NCBI GenBank assembly: GCA_964629645.1
Contig: CAZVSU010000053.1
Location: 1 to 18,117, forward strand
Length of the DNA stretch: 18,117 nt
DNA from: JAAKFL01 sp964629645
GTDB lineage: Bacteria; Chlamydiota; Chlamydiia; Chlamydiales; SLFE01
Direction: 5' to 3'
Both the position numbers and the translations under genes were made by a program. The notes beneath the pieces were generated by a model that was given only the letters and a program-made list of their open reading frames with translations, made no database searches and was not told the DNA's origin. Below are positions 1-6,705 of the stretch, piece after piece (within the stretch, counting starts at the first letter, position 1; the number at the start of each line of letters is the position of its first letter).

Positions 1-12
1 TGTTCTGAATAG

Positions 13-288
13 ATGATAGCCAGGTCGCGGCGCAGGGATTTGATTCCTGTATGTGCGCCCCAGCAAAGGGGATTGGTTCAAATGGTTGGCAGCAATAAGG
101 AATATGCGCCTTATGTTGAGTTTGGAACGGGGGCATTAGTGGATGTACCAGAGGGGCTAGAATCGTATGCAATCCAGTTTAAAGGGGCTGGGATCAAACA
201 GGTGAATTTACCAGCCCGGCCTGCTTTGTACCCTACTGCAAGGGTTGAATTTGTAAAGTTGGTGGAAAAGTTGAAAAAGAAAAAATAA
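13..288 (+). CDS. HK97 gp10-like neck / head-tail joining protein, apparently N-terminally short
   Basis: This 91-residue ORF ends in the signature of the HK97 gp10 family of head-tail connector proteins: YAPYVEFGTG at about residues 32-41, then PARPALYPTA at about 68-77. A lysine-rich tail follows. Family members are usually around 110-150 residues and begin with a long helix leading into a 'PVdtG.L..S' motif. Here only a short arginine-rich stretch with LIPV precedes the conserved part. Stops occur in all three forward frames within the first 16 bases (6-8, 10-12, 14-16), so no longer start is visible. The ATG at 13 overlaps a TGA at 14-16, which could be the end of an upstream gene outside the window. 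The C-terminal family call is fairly firm. The start is doubtful, and the gene may be truncated, frameshifted or misassembled. Confidence 0.7.
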   Translation: MIARSRRRDLIPVCAPQQRGLVQMVGSNKEYAPYVEFGTGALVDVPEGLESYAIQFKGAGIKQVNLPARPALYPTARVEFVKLVEKLKKKK

Positions 289-291
289 GTT

Positions 292-873
292 ATGAAAACA
301 AGAACTGAAATAATTAACGAACTGATTGCCAAAAATGGGTTTCAATCCTATTTGGAAATTGGGCTTGGTGATGGGGTGAATTTTAGTAAAGTCAATTGCT
401 GGAATAAGGTTGGCGTTGATCCCGAATGGAGTTTTTCCGAAAAATACGTAAAAGGTGGTCAAAACATTTTTTCGTTATACTCAGATGAGTTCTTTGAAAA
501 CCAAAAGGAAAAATTTGAGCTAATATTCATAGACGGCCTACACCATAGCGACCAGGTAGAAAAGGACATTGTAAACGCCTATTCATGCTTAAATCAAGGC
601 GGGGTTATCCTGCTTCACGACTGTAACCCCTGGGATGAAAAGATTCAGCGGGTACCTAGGGAATCCGTTGCATGGACAGGCGACGTTTGGAAAGCTGTTT
701 TCGGATTCATTGATGAATACGGTGAAAAGATCAAAACCGAATACATACCAGAACGGGCCGGGATATTTGCTATCTGGAAAACAGGCCGGTATAAGGTAAC
801 TAAAGGGTTCAATAAACCGGAGTTGGATTGGGGGTATTTTGTGGAGAATAAAGGCACCTATTACGGTCGATGA
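292..873 (+). CDS. class I SAM-dependent methyltransferase (Methyltransf_24-like), phage cargo
   Basis: This 193-residue protein has a Rossmann methyltransferase layout. Motif I is EIGLGDG at residues 22-28, the SAM-ribose acidic residue is likely D43 in VGVDPEW, and motif IV is FIDGLHH at 79-85. A later strand reads GGVILLHDCNP at 103-113. The IDG-HH and HDCNP elements are typical of the Methyltransf_24 group, which is often found in glycan or small-molecule modification loci. There is no DNA-recognition domain or adenine/cytosine methylase DPPY or PC motif, so a restriction-modification role is unlikely. The gene starts three bases after the neck gene and overlaps the glycosyltransferase by ATGA, suggesting coupled translation and a shared job. 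A plausible role is methylation of a sugar added by its neighbour, on the virion or the host surface; that is inference. Confidence 0.85.
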   Translation: MKTRTEIINELIAKNGFQSYLEIGLGDGVNFSKVNCWNKVGVDPEWSFSEKYVKGGQNIFSLYSDEFFENQKEKFELIFIDGLHHSDQVEKDIVNAYSCLNQGGVILLHDCNPWDEKIQRVPRESVAWTGDVWKAVFGFIDEYGEKIKTEYIPERAGIFAIWKTGRYKVTKGFNKPELDWGYFVENKGTYYGR

Positions 874-2063
874 AAAAAGCAATTTACACCGTCATAACCG
901 GAAATTATGACCAATTAATACAGGCTCCTAACTATCCCGGTTGGGAGCCTGTTTTGTTTACGGACAAAGTGCCAGAAAATCCTATGGGTTGGAAGGTTAG
1001 ACTAATTGAACCGGATAACAACCTATGCAATCGCAAACTATCCCGCAAATACAAGATATTAAGCCATATCTATTTATCCGAGTATAATTTAGTTTGCTAC
1101 ATGGATGCAAACATGAAATTAAACAAAGAACCACCCTCCCATCCTATTTTCTTTTCCCATCCATCAAGATCAAAAATTATTTTTGAAGCAAGGGCGGTAA
1201 TAGACCTGAAAAAAGACGATTCCGATATAGTAAAAGAGCAAATAGATAGTTACCGGCGTATTGGATTCAAAGACAATCAAGGCGTTTTTTGTAACGGGTT
1301 CTTTGTCCGGGACCACTCATTAGAAATTAATACCCTACATGAACTTTGGTGGGAAAATGTGAAAAGATTTTCATACAGGGACCAGTTAAGCCTGCCTTTT
1401 GCCGTATGGAAAACAGGAATACGGCCTAAGAAAGTCACAGCGTATTACATAGCAAAGAGGTATATCACAATTGTAAATCATGGTAAATCAATGCATGAAC
1501 AACAAAAGGTAACTGTTCACCATATTACCCCCGCAACATCTGATAAAAATTTCGGATACGCAATAAACCGGCTAATTGAGGGTTTGCCAGAAAATGACTG
1601 GATATGTCTTAGGGATATTGACACGTTCCCCCCTTACCACGAAGAGTTCATTAAGCAAGTTGATACAATTGCAAATGGAGACCATAATTTTGCATTAATT
1701 GGATGCATGACTAACCGATTAGGGTTGTCTTACCAGCTGGTACCAGGCATGTTTGATGAAAAGGATATTTTGAAACATAGACAGGTAGCTAAGGCATTAG
1801 CGGAAAGAAAAACAATTAAGCCCCTGCAACGATACCAGACAATCGGCGGGCTGTTTATGTTGTTCTCTAAAAAGACCTGGTTAAGGGCCGGGAAATTCCC
1901 GGAGGGTGGTATTGAAATTAATGGTAAATTTGTTGACTACTATTTTAGCCGGGCCGTCAATCAGTTTGGTAGATTGGGTATAGCTGAAGGGATTTACCTT
2001 TACCATAATTACCGGATCGAAGCACCCAATACAAGGACCGCAACCGCCCATTTGAAAGTATAG
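870..2063 (+). CDS. two-domain glycosyltransferase-like protein (DUF616/TOD1-MUCI70-like plus GT-A domain)
   Basis: This 397-residue protein appears to join two glycosyltransferase-like domains. The first, about residues 1-195, starts AIYTVITGNYDQL, has the conserved RKYKILSH segment and a D79 motif in CYMDANMK, and matches what is known of the DUF616 (TOD1/MUCI70) glycosyltransferase-like family. The second, about 205-385, contains WICLRDIDTFPP with a DxD-type D249-I-D251, the usual metal and sugar-nucleotide site of GT-A enzymes. It then has an LFSKKTW segment and a late YLYHNYR histidine region. No membrane segment or signal peptide is seen, so it is probably cytoplasmic. Its ATG overlaps the methyltransferase stop. 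It likely transfers one or two sugars to a phage protein or host glycan, but neither donor nor acceptor can be read from the sequence. Confidence 0.75.
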   Translation: MKKAIYTVITGNYDQLIQAPNYPGWEPVLFTDKVPENPMGWKVRLIEPDNNLCNRKLSRKYKILSHIYLSEYNLVCYMDANMKLNKEPPSHPIFFSHPSRSKIIFEARAVIDLKKDDSDIVKEQIDSYRRIGFKDNQGVFCNGFFVRDHSLEINTLHELWWENVKRFSYRDQLSLPFAVWKTGIRPKKVTAYYIAKRYITIVNHGKSMHEQQKVTVHHITPATSDKNFGYAINRLIEGLPENDWICLRDIDTFPPYHEEFIKQVDTIANGDHNFALIGCMTNRLGLSYQLVPGMFDEKDILKHRQVAKALAERKTIKPLQRYQTIGGLFMLFSKKTWLRAGKFPEGGIEINGKFVDYYFSRAVNQFGRLGIAEGIYLYHNYRIEAPNTRTATAHLKV

Positions 2064-2083
2064 AAAAAAAATTTGTATCTTTG
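2051..2083 (+). promoter_or_regulatory. Bacteroidetes-type promoter for the protease-capsid unit
   Basis: A -7 box TATCTTTG (2076-2083) matches TAnnTTTG, with TTTG at 2051-2054 as the -33 element and a 21-base spacer, within the range known for this phylum. The protease ATG at 2088 lies only four bases after the box, so the transcript may start at or next to the start codon. The -33 element overlaps the end of the glycosyltransferase gene. Confidence 0.7.
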
Positions 2084-2087
2084 GTGT

Positions 2088-2771
2088 ATGGCTGGTAACG
2101 AAGTTATTTACGCATTTAAAAAGGTTTCGCACGAGGTTAAAGACTTAGACGAGACTAAAGGCATTATTCGGGCCTATGCGAACGTTTACAATGTTGAGGA
2201 TTCAGACGGTGATATTTCCGTTGAGGGTTCTTTCAAGCGAACGGTAAACAACAACTTCAAAAGAATTAGGGTGTTAAAGGACCACAATTCAACAATTAGC
2301 TTGGGGGTTCCGCTTGAAATGGATGCCAACGATTCCTACGGCCTTAACACACTTTCTCAATTTAACATGAAGAAAGAAGTTAGCCGGGATATGTACTACG
2401 ATATTCAGCTGATGGCAGAAAACGGGCTAAATGCTGAATTGTCTATTGGATACGATCGGGATGTGAAGCGAGACCCGAACGACCGGCGAAAGATTACCGA
2501 ATACAAGCTAATGGAGTATTCATTTCTTACCAGTTGGGCTGCGAATGAACTTTCTTTAGTTACTGACCTGAAAAGCATTAAAAGCCATTACGGCATATTG
2601 GAACTGCTTACAAAGATGTACAACGTTCCTTATTCCGATGAAAGGCTAAAAAATATTGAAAAAATCTTACAATCACTCTCAAGCGACCCGGTAGAACCTG
2701 CCACTCGTGAAGAAGACTCGATTAAATCTGAAATCAAATCTTTCTTTACAAATTATGGCACACGAAATTAA
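2088..2771 (+). CDS. HK97-family prohead maturation protease
   Basis: This protein cleaves the scaffolding region of the capsid protein during procapsid maturation. At 227 residues it has the family pattern: IIRAYANVYNVEDSDGDI (26-43) followed by GSF, then LKDHN with likely catalytic H66, then AELSIGYD with likely catalytic S119. A late EYSFLTSWAANELSLVT strand follows. The final stretch (about 190-227), with many acidic and serine residues, may be a linker or scaffold tail. I chose ATG 2088 because a TAnnTTTG promoter ends at 2083; an upstream in-frame start at 2073 would lie inside that promoter. The gene overlaps the capsid gene by 17 bases, which supports coupled expression of protease and substrate. 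Confidence 0.9.
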   Translation: MAGNEVIYAFKKVSHEVKDLDETKGIIRAYANVYNVEDSDGDISVEGSFKRTVNNNFKRIRVLKDHNSTISLGVPLEMDANDSYGLNTLSQFNMKKEVSRDMYYDIQLMAENGLNAELSIGYDRDVKRDPNDRRKITEYKLMEYSFLTSWAANELSLVTDLKSIKSHYGILELLTKMYNVPYSDERLKNIEKILQSLSSDPVEPATREEDSIKSEIKSFFTNYGTRN

Positions 2772-3975
2772 AGACATGCTCGAAGAAGGTCTACAGACCG
2801 TTGAGCAAAAATGGGAAAAGAAACGAGAGGCCGATCAAAAGGCATTCGATTCTAAGGTAGTTGAGTTGATGGACTCCTACAAAGCCGACCTTTCCGCAGA
2901 AATGCAGAAAAAGGCCGAGGAAATGGAAAGCAAAACCAAAAAGGAAATTGCTGACATTACGATTGAACTGGAAGAGAAATTCAAAAAGGCAAACCCACGA
3001 AAACCGGTAACGTTCAAAGATGCCATCCAAAAAGGGTTGGAAGAGGCAAAAGATTCTGTTTTACCAACGATCAAGGGAGGTAAGGCCGGAACCATTGAAC
3101 TGAAAGCCTTTGATTATTCCGATTTTACCGGGTACGCTGACTTTGTTACCGATTTTGGCCGGCCTCCGATCCTGAACAAATACGAGGATTTCCATTATCG
3201 AAACATTCTGCCACGGGGAACGATGTCCGGTGAATTTGTTACCTATCCAAAAGAGGTTGCAACCGTTGGAGGTGCTGATGTTTGGGCGTACGGAACCGGC
3301 GGAGGTGGTGCAAACGAGGCCAAGCCTGAAATTGAGCCAAAGATTGAAACATACACAGCCCAGGCCGTTTGGATTGCGGGATTGATTAAGCAGGTTCCAA
3401 TTTCCATGTTGGAAGATATTGCCTGGATGACCAGCTTTATTTCCAACAAAGCACAACGAGAATTGATTAAGGCCGAGGATTTAGAGATCCAGAACGGAAC
3501 GGGGAATCTGAAAGGTATCCTTGACCCGTCAAACTCCGTGGCCTACAATGGTACAAAAACGGTATTCATTGAAGAACTGATTGATGCCATGACCAGGCAG
3601 TTGAAGAACAACTTCCATACCGCCAACGGTGCGGTCCTGACAAATGCGGTTTATACGGACATCATAATCAACAAAGCCAGCGGATCGGGTGAATATGATT
3701 TGCCTTCCGTTGTTACGGTTGGGAATGATGGTCAGTTGCGTATTTTGGGCCGACCTGTATTTTCTAACACCTACCTGGATGGCACCGGAACCAGTGCAAT
3801 TGTTGGTGATTGGAACGAAGCGCAATTGTTGATGCGTTCTATGCCACGTTTGAGATTCTTCGAGCAAAACCAAGACGATGCCGAAAAGAACGTTATTTTG
3901 GTGCGAATTGAGGAAAGAATTGCCCTGCCTGTGTTCTACAACAACGCATTTGTAAGAATTAACGACCCTTCGTAA
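2755..3975 (+). CDS. HK97-fold major capsid protein
   Basis: This 406-residue protein begins with a highly charged, probably coiled-coil region (about 1-85, rich in K and E), like the delta scaffolding domain of HK97 gp5. The shell domain follows from about residue 107 (GGKAGTIELKAFDYSDFTG). Features typical of the fold are RNILPRGTMSG, a glycine-rich loop YGTGGGGANEAKPE, the QVPISMLEDI helix and NGTGNLKGILDPSN. The protein ends VRIEERIALPVFYNNAFVRI. The protease probably cuts near residue 100-110, by analogy with HK97; no cleavage site can be proved here. ATG 2755 is chosen because the upstream GTG at 2707 would add 16 residues encoded inside the protease gene with no family-like content. 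A strong terminator lies 43 bases downstream. Confidence 0.9.
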   Translation: MAHEIKDMLEEGLQTVEQKWEKKREADQKAFDSKVVELMDSYKADLSAEMQKKAEEMESKTKKEIADITIELEEKFKKANPRKPVTFKDAIQKGLEEAKDSVLPTIKGGKAGTIELKAFDYSDFTGYADFVTDFGRPPILNKYEDFHYRNILPRGTMSGEFVTYPKEVATVGGADVWAYGTGGGGANEAKPEIEPKIETYTAQAVWIAGLIKQVPISMLEDIAWMTSFISNKAQRELIKAEDLEIQNGTGNLKGILDPSNSVAYNGTKTVFIEELIDAMTRQLKNNFHTANGAVLTNAVYTDIIINKASGSGEYDLPSVVTVGNDGQLRILGRPVFSNTYLDGTGTSAIVGDWNEAQLLMRSMPRLRFFEQNQDDAEKNVILVRIEERIALPVFYNNAFVRINDPS

Positions 3976-4018
3976 TTTCTTGTTTTCTTGTTTTGGTTTA
4001 TCTTGTTTGTTTGGAGAG

Positions 4019-4045
4019 GCCCCGGTATTTTATCGGGGCTTTTTT
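4019..4045 (+). terminator. rho-independent terminator after the capsid gene
   Basis: GCCCCG (4019-4024) pairs perfectly with CGGGGC (4034-4039). The stem extends by a G-T and a T-A pair to leave a five-base loop (4027-4031). Six T residues follow (4040-4045). This is a textbook intrinsic terminator, placed to end the protease-capsid transcript just before the next promoter, whose -33 element overlaps the T run. Confidence 0.9.
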
Positions 4046-4074
4046 GGTTATTACAAATTGAATTAGTATATTTG
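4043..4074 (+). promoter_or_regulatory. Bacteroidetes-type promoter for the minor head unit
   Basis: TTTG at 4043-4046 and TATATTTG at 4067-4074 are separated by 20 bases, a full match to the -33/-7 consensus of this phylum. The ATG at 4078 comes three bases after the box, again suggesting a leaderless or nearly leaderless transcript. It restarts transcription directly after the capsid terminator. Confidence 0.75.
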
Positions 4075-4077
4075 AAC

Positions 4078-4263
4078 ATGAACTACCTAAAAACAACACT
4101 CGAAATTTTAACGGTAATATTCCTGTACTTTGCAATTGTAGGAGCTTTGCATGAGATATTAACCCTTTACATGAAGTGGTGGACAACATTCCTGTATTTG
4201 GCGGTAATTTCTGCAATGTCGTATTATTTGCTTATTATGGTTGGAAACCAACTAAGGAAATGA
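4078..4263 (+). CDS. small two-helix membrane protein, unknown function
   Basis: This 61-residue protein is mostly hydrophobic. A first membrane segment lies at about residues 8-28 (ILTVIFLYFAIVGALHEI) and a second at about 38-56 (FLYLAVISAMSYYLLIMVG), joined by MKWWT and ending in a basic NQLRK tail. The start is taken at ATG 4078, three bases after a promoter box; the longer in-frame reading from 3988 would run through the terminator hairpin. Its stop overlaps the next gene by ATGA. I do not recognise a family. Being first behind its own promoter inside the head module, it could be an accessory such as a superinfection-exclusion protein or a small holin-like protein. Neither is shown by sequence. 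Confidence 0.6.
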   Translation: MNYLKTTLEILTVIFLYFAIVGALHEILTLYMKWWTTFLYLAVISAMSYYLLIMVGNQLRK

Positions 4264-5048
4264 CCGAACGCCAACACCTTAAACGTCACAGCATCTATGA
4301 ACGCAGATACGCCAGGCAATTTAATCGGGCTTTGCGGGAACAGATTCTATCATATTCCAATGGCCAGGTAAAATCAGATTACATGGAAAGGGTGTATGAA
4401 CGCATGTACACGGATATTATGGCCGATGAAGGGCGTTTTATTTGGAATGCGTTGGTAGTACCGGAAACAGGCCGGGCACGGATAGGAGTAAAAGATTTTA
4501 CCGATGTAGTCGCTGAAATGGATGCAGAACAGCCACCCGAGGACAAACCATCACTGTGGCAACAATTAATGATGCAGTACGTGTCTTTGTATTTGCAAAC
4601 CAGAATTATACAAGTATCCCGGACGACCGTAAACCAAATAGAAACACAAATACCGGACTTTGCAAGCCTAACACCTAAACAGCAGGAAACGGCCTTGAAA
4701 GCGCATTCACGAGCGCAACAATTACGGGCTAATACCATTGCAAGGACTGAAACGACAAATGCCATGAGTAAGGCCCAAATGTTATCCCTTAAATCCAGCG
4801 GGTACAATTGGGAAAAGATTTGGCGGGGCATAACCGATGACCGGACCCGGGAAACGCATTTAGTAGAACAAATTAACGCTATTTGGATTCCTATTGATGA
4901 ATTTTTCACCATTGGAGGCGAACAACTACTTTACCCTGGCGATACGGTAAACGGGAACGCCACGGCAAAAAACCTAGTGAATTGCAGGTGTTACTTGGAA
5001 TATAGATTGGCCTCCGGTCGGGTTGGGTTTAGGCCGGTTAATAGGTAA
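4260..5048 (+). CDS. minor head / head morphogenesis protein, Mu gpF and SPP1 gp7-like
   Basis: This 262-residue protein has the closing pattern of the Phage_Mu_F family. It contains a helical RANTIARTETTNAMSKAQ segment, then WRGITDDRTRETH with D194, R195, R197 and H200, and finally NCRC at 241-244 followed by a hydrophobic strand. Such proteins sit in or near the portal region and assist head assembly and early DNA events. The N-terminal part is rich in charged helices (ERRYARQFNRALREQ). Start ATG 4260 overlaps the preceding stop (ATGA); the longer in-frame reading from GTG 4176 would lie wholly within the membrane-protein gene. It is unusual that this gene follows rather than precedes the capsid gene. 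The usual neighbouring portal gene is outside the window. Confidence 0.85.
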   Translation: MTERQHLKRHSIYERRYARQFNRALREQILSYSNGQVKSDYMERVYERMYTDIMADEGRFIWNALVVPETGRARIGVKDFTDVVAEMDAEQPPEDKPSLWQQLMMQYVSLYLQTRIIQVSRTTVNQIETQIPDFASLTPKQQETALKAHSRAQQLRANTIARTETTNAMSKAQMLSLKSSGYNWEKIWRGITDDRTRETHLVEQINAIWIPIDEFFTIGGEQLLYPGDTVNGNATAKNLVNCRCYLEYRLASGRVGFRPVNR

Positions 5049-5060
5049 CCATTTTTTTTG

Positions 5061-5068
5061 TATCTTTA
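5061..5068 (+). promoter_or_regulatory. possible weak promoter -7 element before the tail terminator gene
   Basis: TATCTTTA lies in the 12-base string TTTGTATCTTTA (5057-5068), which matches strings at 2072-2083 and 7198-7209 except for the last base. The ATG at 5073 is four bases downstream, the same geometry as the other sites. No good TTTG is found at the expected -33 distance, so activity is less sure than at the other sites. Confidence 0.45.
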
Positions 5069-5072
5069 CAGC

Positions 5073-5513
5073 ATGCTTCCAGAACATGCATTAAGGGCCG
5101 GATACTTTGCCGTATTAAACGGGGCAATCCTATCAAATAACCGATTAGTTACGGTTTACGATTCGTTTGCCGTACCGGAAACAAAAAGCTATCCTTTTAT
5201 CCTTATTGGAAATATTCAGGTTATAGAAATAGCAAATGACAATTGCAAGTTTTACCGAGCCTCCGTAACCGTTGACATAGTTACCGGGAACACTTCACCC
5301 GTTGGCAGGACCGAAGCTTGGGAAATAGGCTACGAGGTTGAAAACATCATAAATCCGGATGATATGGGCGACATTGATCTAACCTTATACGGTTGGTATG
5401 TTGGTGAAACCCGGATGGAATCATCATCCAATTTGGAAAGTAAGGCCAAAAATTTCTATATTTATAGAAATATTCGAACGTATTCACACTTAATTACAAA
5501 GCAAAATGCCTAA
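5073..5513 (+). CDS. tail terminator / tail completion protein
   Basis: This 146-residue protein lies between the minor head gene and the tail tube gene, the usual place of the tail terminator (gpU / HK97 gp10-gp11 neighbourhood, DUF3168-type). The pattern fits. It has a short N-terminal helix, then TVYDSFAVPETKSYPFILIG (about 32-51), alternating strands including FYRASVTVDIVTG, a helix EAWEIGYEVENIINPD and a final RNIRTYSHLI strand. These proteins cap the growing tail tube and join it to the head. ATG 5073 is preferred over TTG 5058, which lies within the promoter-like string. It overlaps the tail tube gene by eight bases. The assignment rests on position and secondary-structure pattern, not a diagnostic motif. 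Confidence 0.65.
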   Translation: MLPEHALRAGYFAVLNGAILSNNRLVTVYDSFAVPETKSYPFILIGNIQVIEIANDNCKFYRASVTVDIVTGNTSPVGRTEAWEIGYEVENIINPDDMGDIDLTLYGWYVGETRMESSSNLESKAKNFYIYRNIRTYSHLITKQNA

Positions 5514-5937
5514 CGAACGGTTTAGTAAAGACATTGGGGTGTACTATTCCCCTAGTATAGACACGCCAGACTGGAAGCTGGTTATCTGTACAAATGACAA
5601 GTCGCTGAATTTCTCAGTTGACAACGTAGAAATTAACAACGACTGCACGGGTAATTACCTGAGAAACCTACCAAGCACGGTATCCTGGACAATGGACGTT
5701 TCAGGTGATGCATCCACGGCTCCAACGGCCTCTCAAATTTCAATCGAAGAACTATTTGAAATTGTTACAAATCGAACTGTCGGATATTGGAAGTTTGAGA
5801 CATTGGACGAAACTTATTACCGGATGGGCGAGGGCTACATTTCCGATTATACCGAGGGTGCAACTACTCCCGAGTATCAGACGTTTGACCTAACCATTAC
5901 CTCTGCCGGTGCATTGTCTAACACTATACCTACATGA
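5506..5937 (+). CDS. major tail tube protein
   Basis: This 143-residue, beta-rich protein sits directly before the tail assembly chaperone, the canonical place of the major tail protein in long-tailed phages. It reads like the TP901-1/HK97 tail tube family: an N-terminal strand with WKLVICTNDKSLNFSVDN, a threonine/serine-rich strand STVSWTMDVSGDAS, a helix ISIEELFEIV, then YWKFETLDETYYRMGEGYIS. It ends in FDLTITSAGALSNT. It would polymerise into hexameric rings around the tape measure protein. Its stop overlaps the chaperone start by ATGA. The function is inferred from context and fold pattern. Confidence 0.75.
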   Translation: MPNERFSKDIGVYYSPSIDTPDWKLVICTNDKSLNFSVDNVEINNDCTGNYLRNLPSTVSWTMDVSGDASTAPTASQISIEELFEIVTNRTVGYWKFETLDETYYRMGEGYISDYTEGATTPEYQTFDLTITSAGALSNTIPT

Positions 5938-6359
5938 TAGGAACCACTTCGATTAAGTTAGGCGAAACCGAAATTGATTTGGATTTTAATTTGTATGCTT
6001 ACGAGCAGTTAATGCAACTGCTCGCTAAGTATGCAGATTTAGGGGTGAATATTGATTTATCCCCGGAAACGTTTGACGAACTTTTTACAGAAATACAAAA
6101 GACCAGCTTTTTAATGGCCGCTCAAATGGTTATTTATTCCGGGTATTGCGGGTACATGCGCTCCCGGTTAAAAAGGCCCAAAATTCAGTATGATGAAATT
6201 ATAGGATTGATTGCCAAGGCCGACCAAGACCAACTTTTGGAAGTGATTAAGTTTTTTTGGGGTACTATGATGCATGAACAGGAAGCCGAAAAGAAAGAAC
6301 AAAAACCAGTAGGTAAAAAAAAAGTATCTCCTACCGGGAAATCAAAGCGATCTGTTTAG
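5934..6359 (+). CDS. tail assembly chaperone, short (G-like) form
   Basis: This 141-residue product is read without frameshifting. It occupies the lambda gpG position between the tail tube and tape measure genes. The body is helical, with an LDFNLYAYEQLMQLLAKYAD segment and a hydrophobic FLMAAQMVIYSGYCGYM, and ends in a lysine-rich tail (KKEQKPVGKKKVSPTGKSKRSV). In lambda-like phages this protein coats the tape measure protein with its frameshifted longer form and guides tail tube assembly; neither is part of the finished virion. The A9 run at 6315-6323, close to the stop, is the likely slip site. The family call comes from position plus the frameshift layout. Confidence 0.75.
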   Translation: MIGTTSIKLGETEIDLDFNLYAYEQLMQLLAKYADLGVNIDLSPETFDELFTEIQKTSFLMAAQMVIYSGYCGYMRSRLKRPKIQYDEIIGLIAKADQDQLLEVIKFFWGTMMHEQEAEKKEQKPVGKKKVSPTGKSKRSV

Positions 6360-6643
6360 GTGCAATAGGTATCCCCTACCGTGATTTTTATTCCATGACT
6401 TATGGTGATGTATTTATAGCAATAGAGGGCTATAATGATGCGCAAATGAACGAATGGACCCGTGCTAGGTTCATTGGTTATCAGTCCTACCTTTCTATTC
6501 CAAGGCGCAAAGGGGAAAAGAAAAAACGAATAGATAAATGGTTTCCGCTGCCTATTGACGAAGGGTATAGCCCAAAAGAAGAACTAAGCCACGAGGAACG
6601 GATTGAAAGATTAACGGCGTTTAGTCAAAAGTCTAAAAAATAA
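5934..6643 (+). CDS. tail assembly chaperone, -1 frameshift fusion (GT-like) form
   Basis: If ribosomes slip back one base in the A9 run (6315-6323), reading continues in the -1 frame from AGT at 6323 to the stop at 6641-6643. The product is about 236 residues. The added part, starting SISYREIKAICLGAIGIPYRDF and continuing through SMTYGDVFIAIEGYNDAQ, looks like the T domain of lambda-type chaperones, with short helices and a late conserved aromatic/acidic stretch. The -1 frame is closed upstream by TAA at 6314-6316 and the 0 frame ends at 6357-6359, so the slip must occur within or just after the A run. An ATG at 6395 exists in the T frame. Starting there would discard a plausible coding stretch of 24 codons, so independent initiation is less likely. 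Confidence 0.75.
6315..6323 (+). promoter_or_regulatory. probable -1 programmed ribosomal frameshift site
   Basis: Nine A residues are read in the 0 frame as AAA AAA AAA, giving a slippery A AAA AAA heptamer (6317-6323) of the X XXY YYZ type. Coding content resumes in the -1 frame immediately after it. I see no strong stimulatory hairpin downstream; only a weak GGTA/TACC pairing (6368-6371 with 6377-6380). Confidence 0.7.
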
Positions 6644-6652
6644 AAGTTTTGT

Positions 6653-6683
6653 TTTGCTGTTGGTAATGTAAATGCTATATTTG
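6653..6683 (+). promoter_or_regulatory. Bacteroidetes-type promoter for the small AT-rich unit
   Basis: TTTG at 6653-6656 and TATATTTG at 6676-6683 are 19 bases apart, a full consensus match. It starts ten bases after the chaperone stop. Unlike the other promoters here, it leaves a real leader of about 15-20 bases before the first ORF (ATG 6706). Confidence 0.75.
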
Positions 6684-6705
6684 AGTAAACCAAAACAATG
6701 TATAA

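Noticed and set aside
3061..3456. Long minus-strand ORFs opposite the capsid and other genes (also near 4379-4912 and 15840-16145)
   Set aside because: They lie opposite well-supported + strand genes, have low-complexity or cysteine/proline-odd translations, and have no promoter of their own; treated as antisense shadows.
3988..4077. N-terminal extension of the small membrane protein from position 3988
   Set aside because: It would be encoded through the terminator hairpin and the promoter; ATG 4078 just after the promoter box is a much better start.
6002..6024. Perfect 9-bp inverted repeat (CGAGCAGTT / AACTGCTCG, five-base loop) inside the chaperone gene
   Set aside because: No T run follows, it lies within a clear coding region (EQLMQLLAK), and a 9-bp hairpin of this kind is expected about once by chance in 18 kb.
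6395..6643. Independent 82-residue gene starting at ATG 6395
   Set aside because: The same frame is open and protein-like for 24 codons upstream, back to the A9 slip site, and the position is that of the T part of tail chaperones; a frameshift product explains it better.
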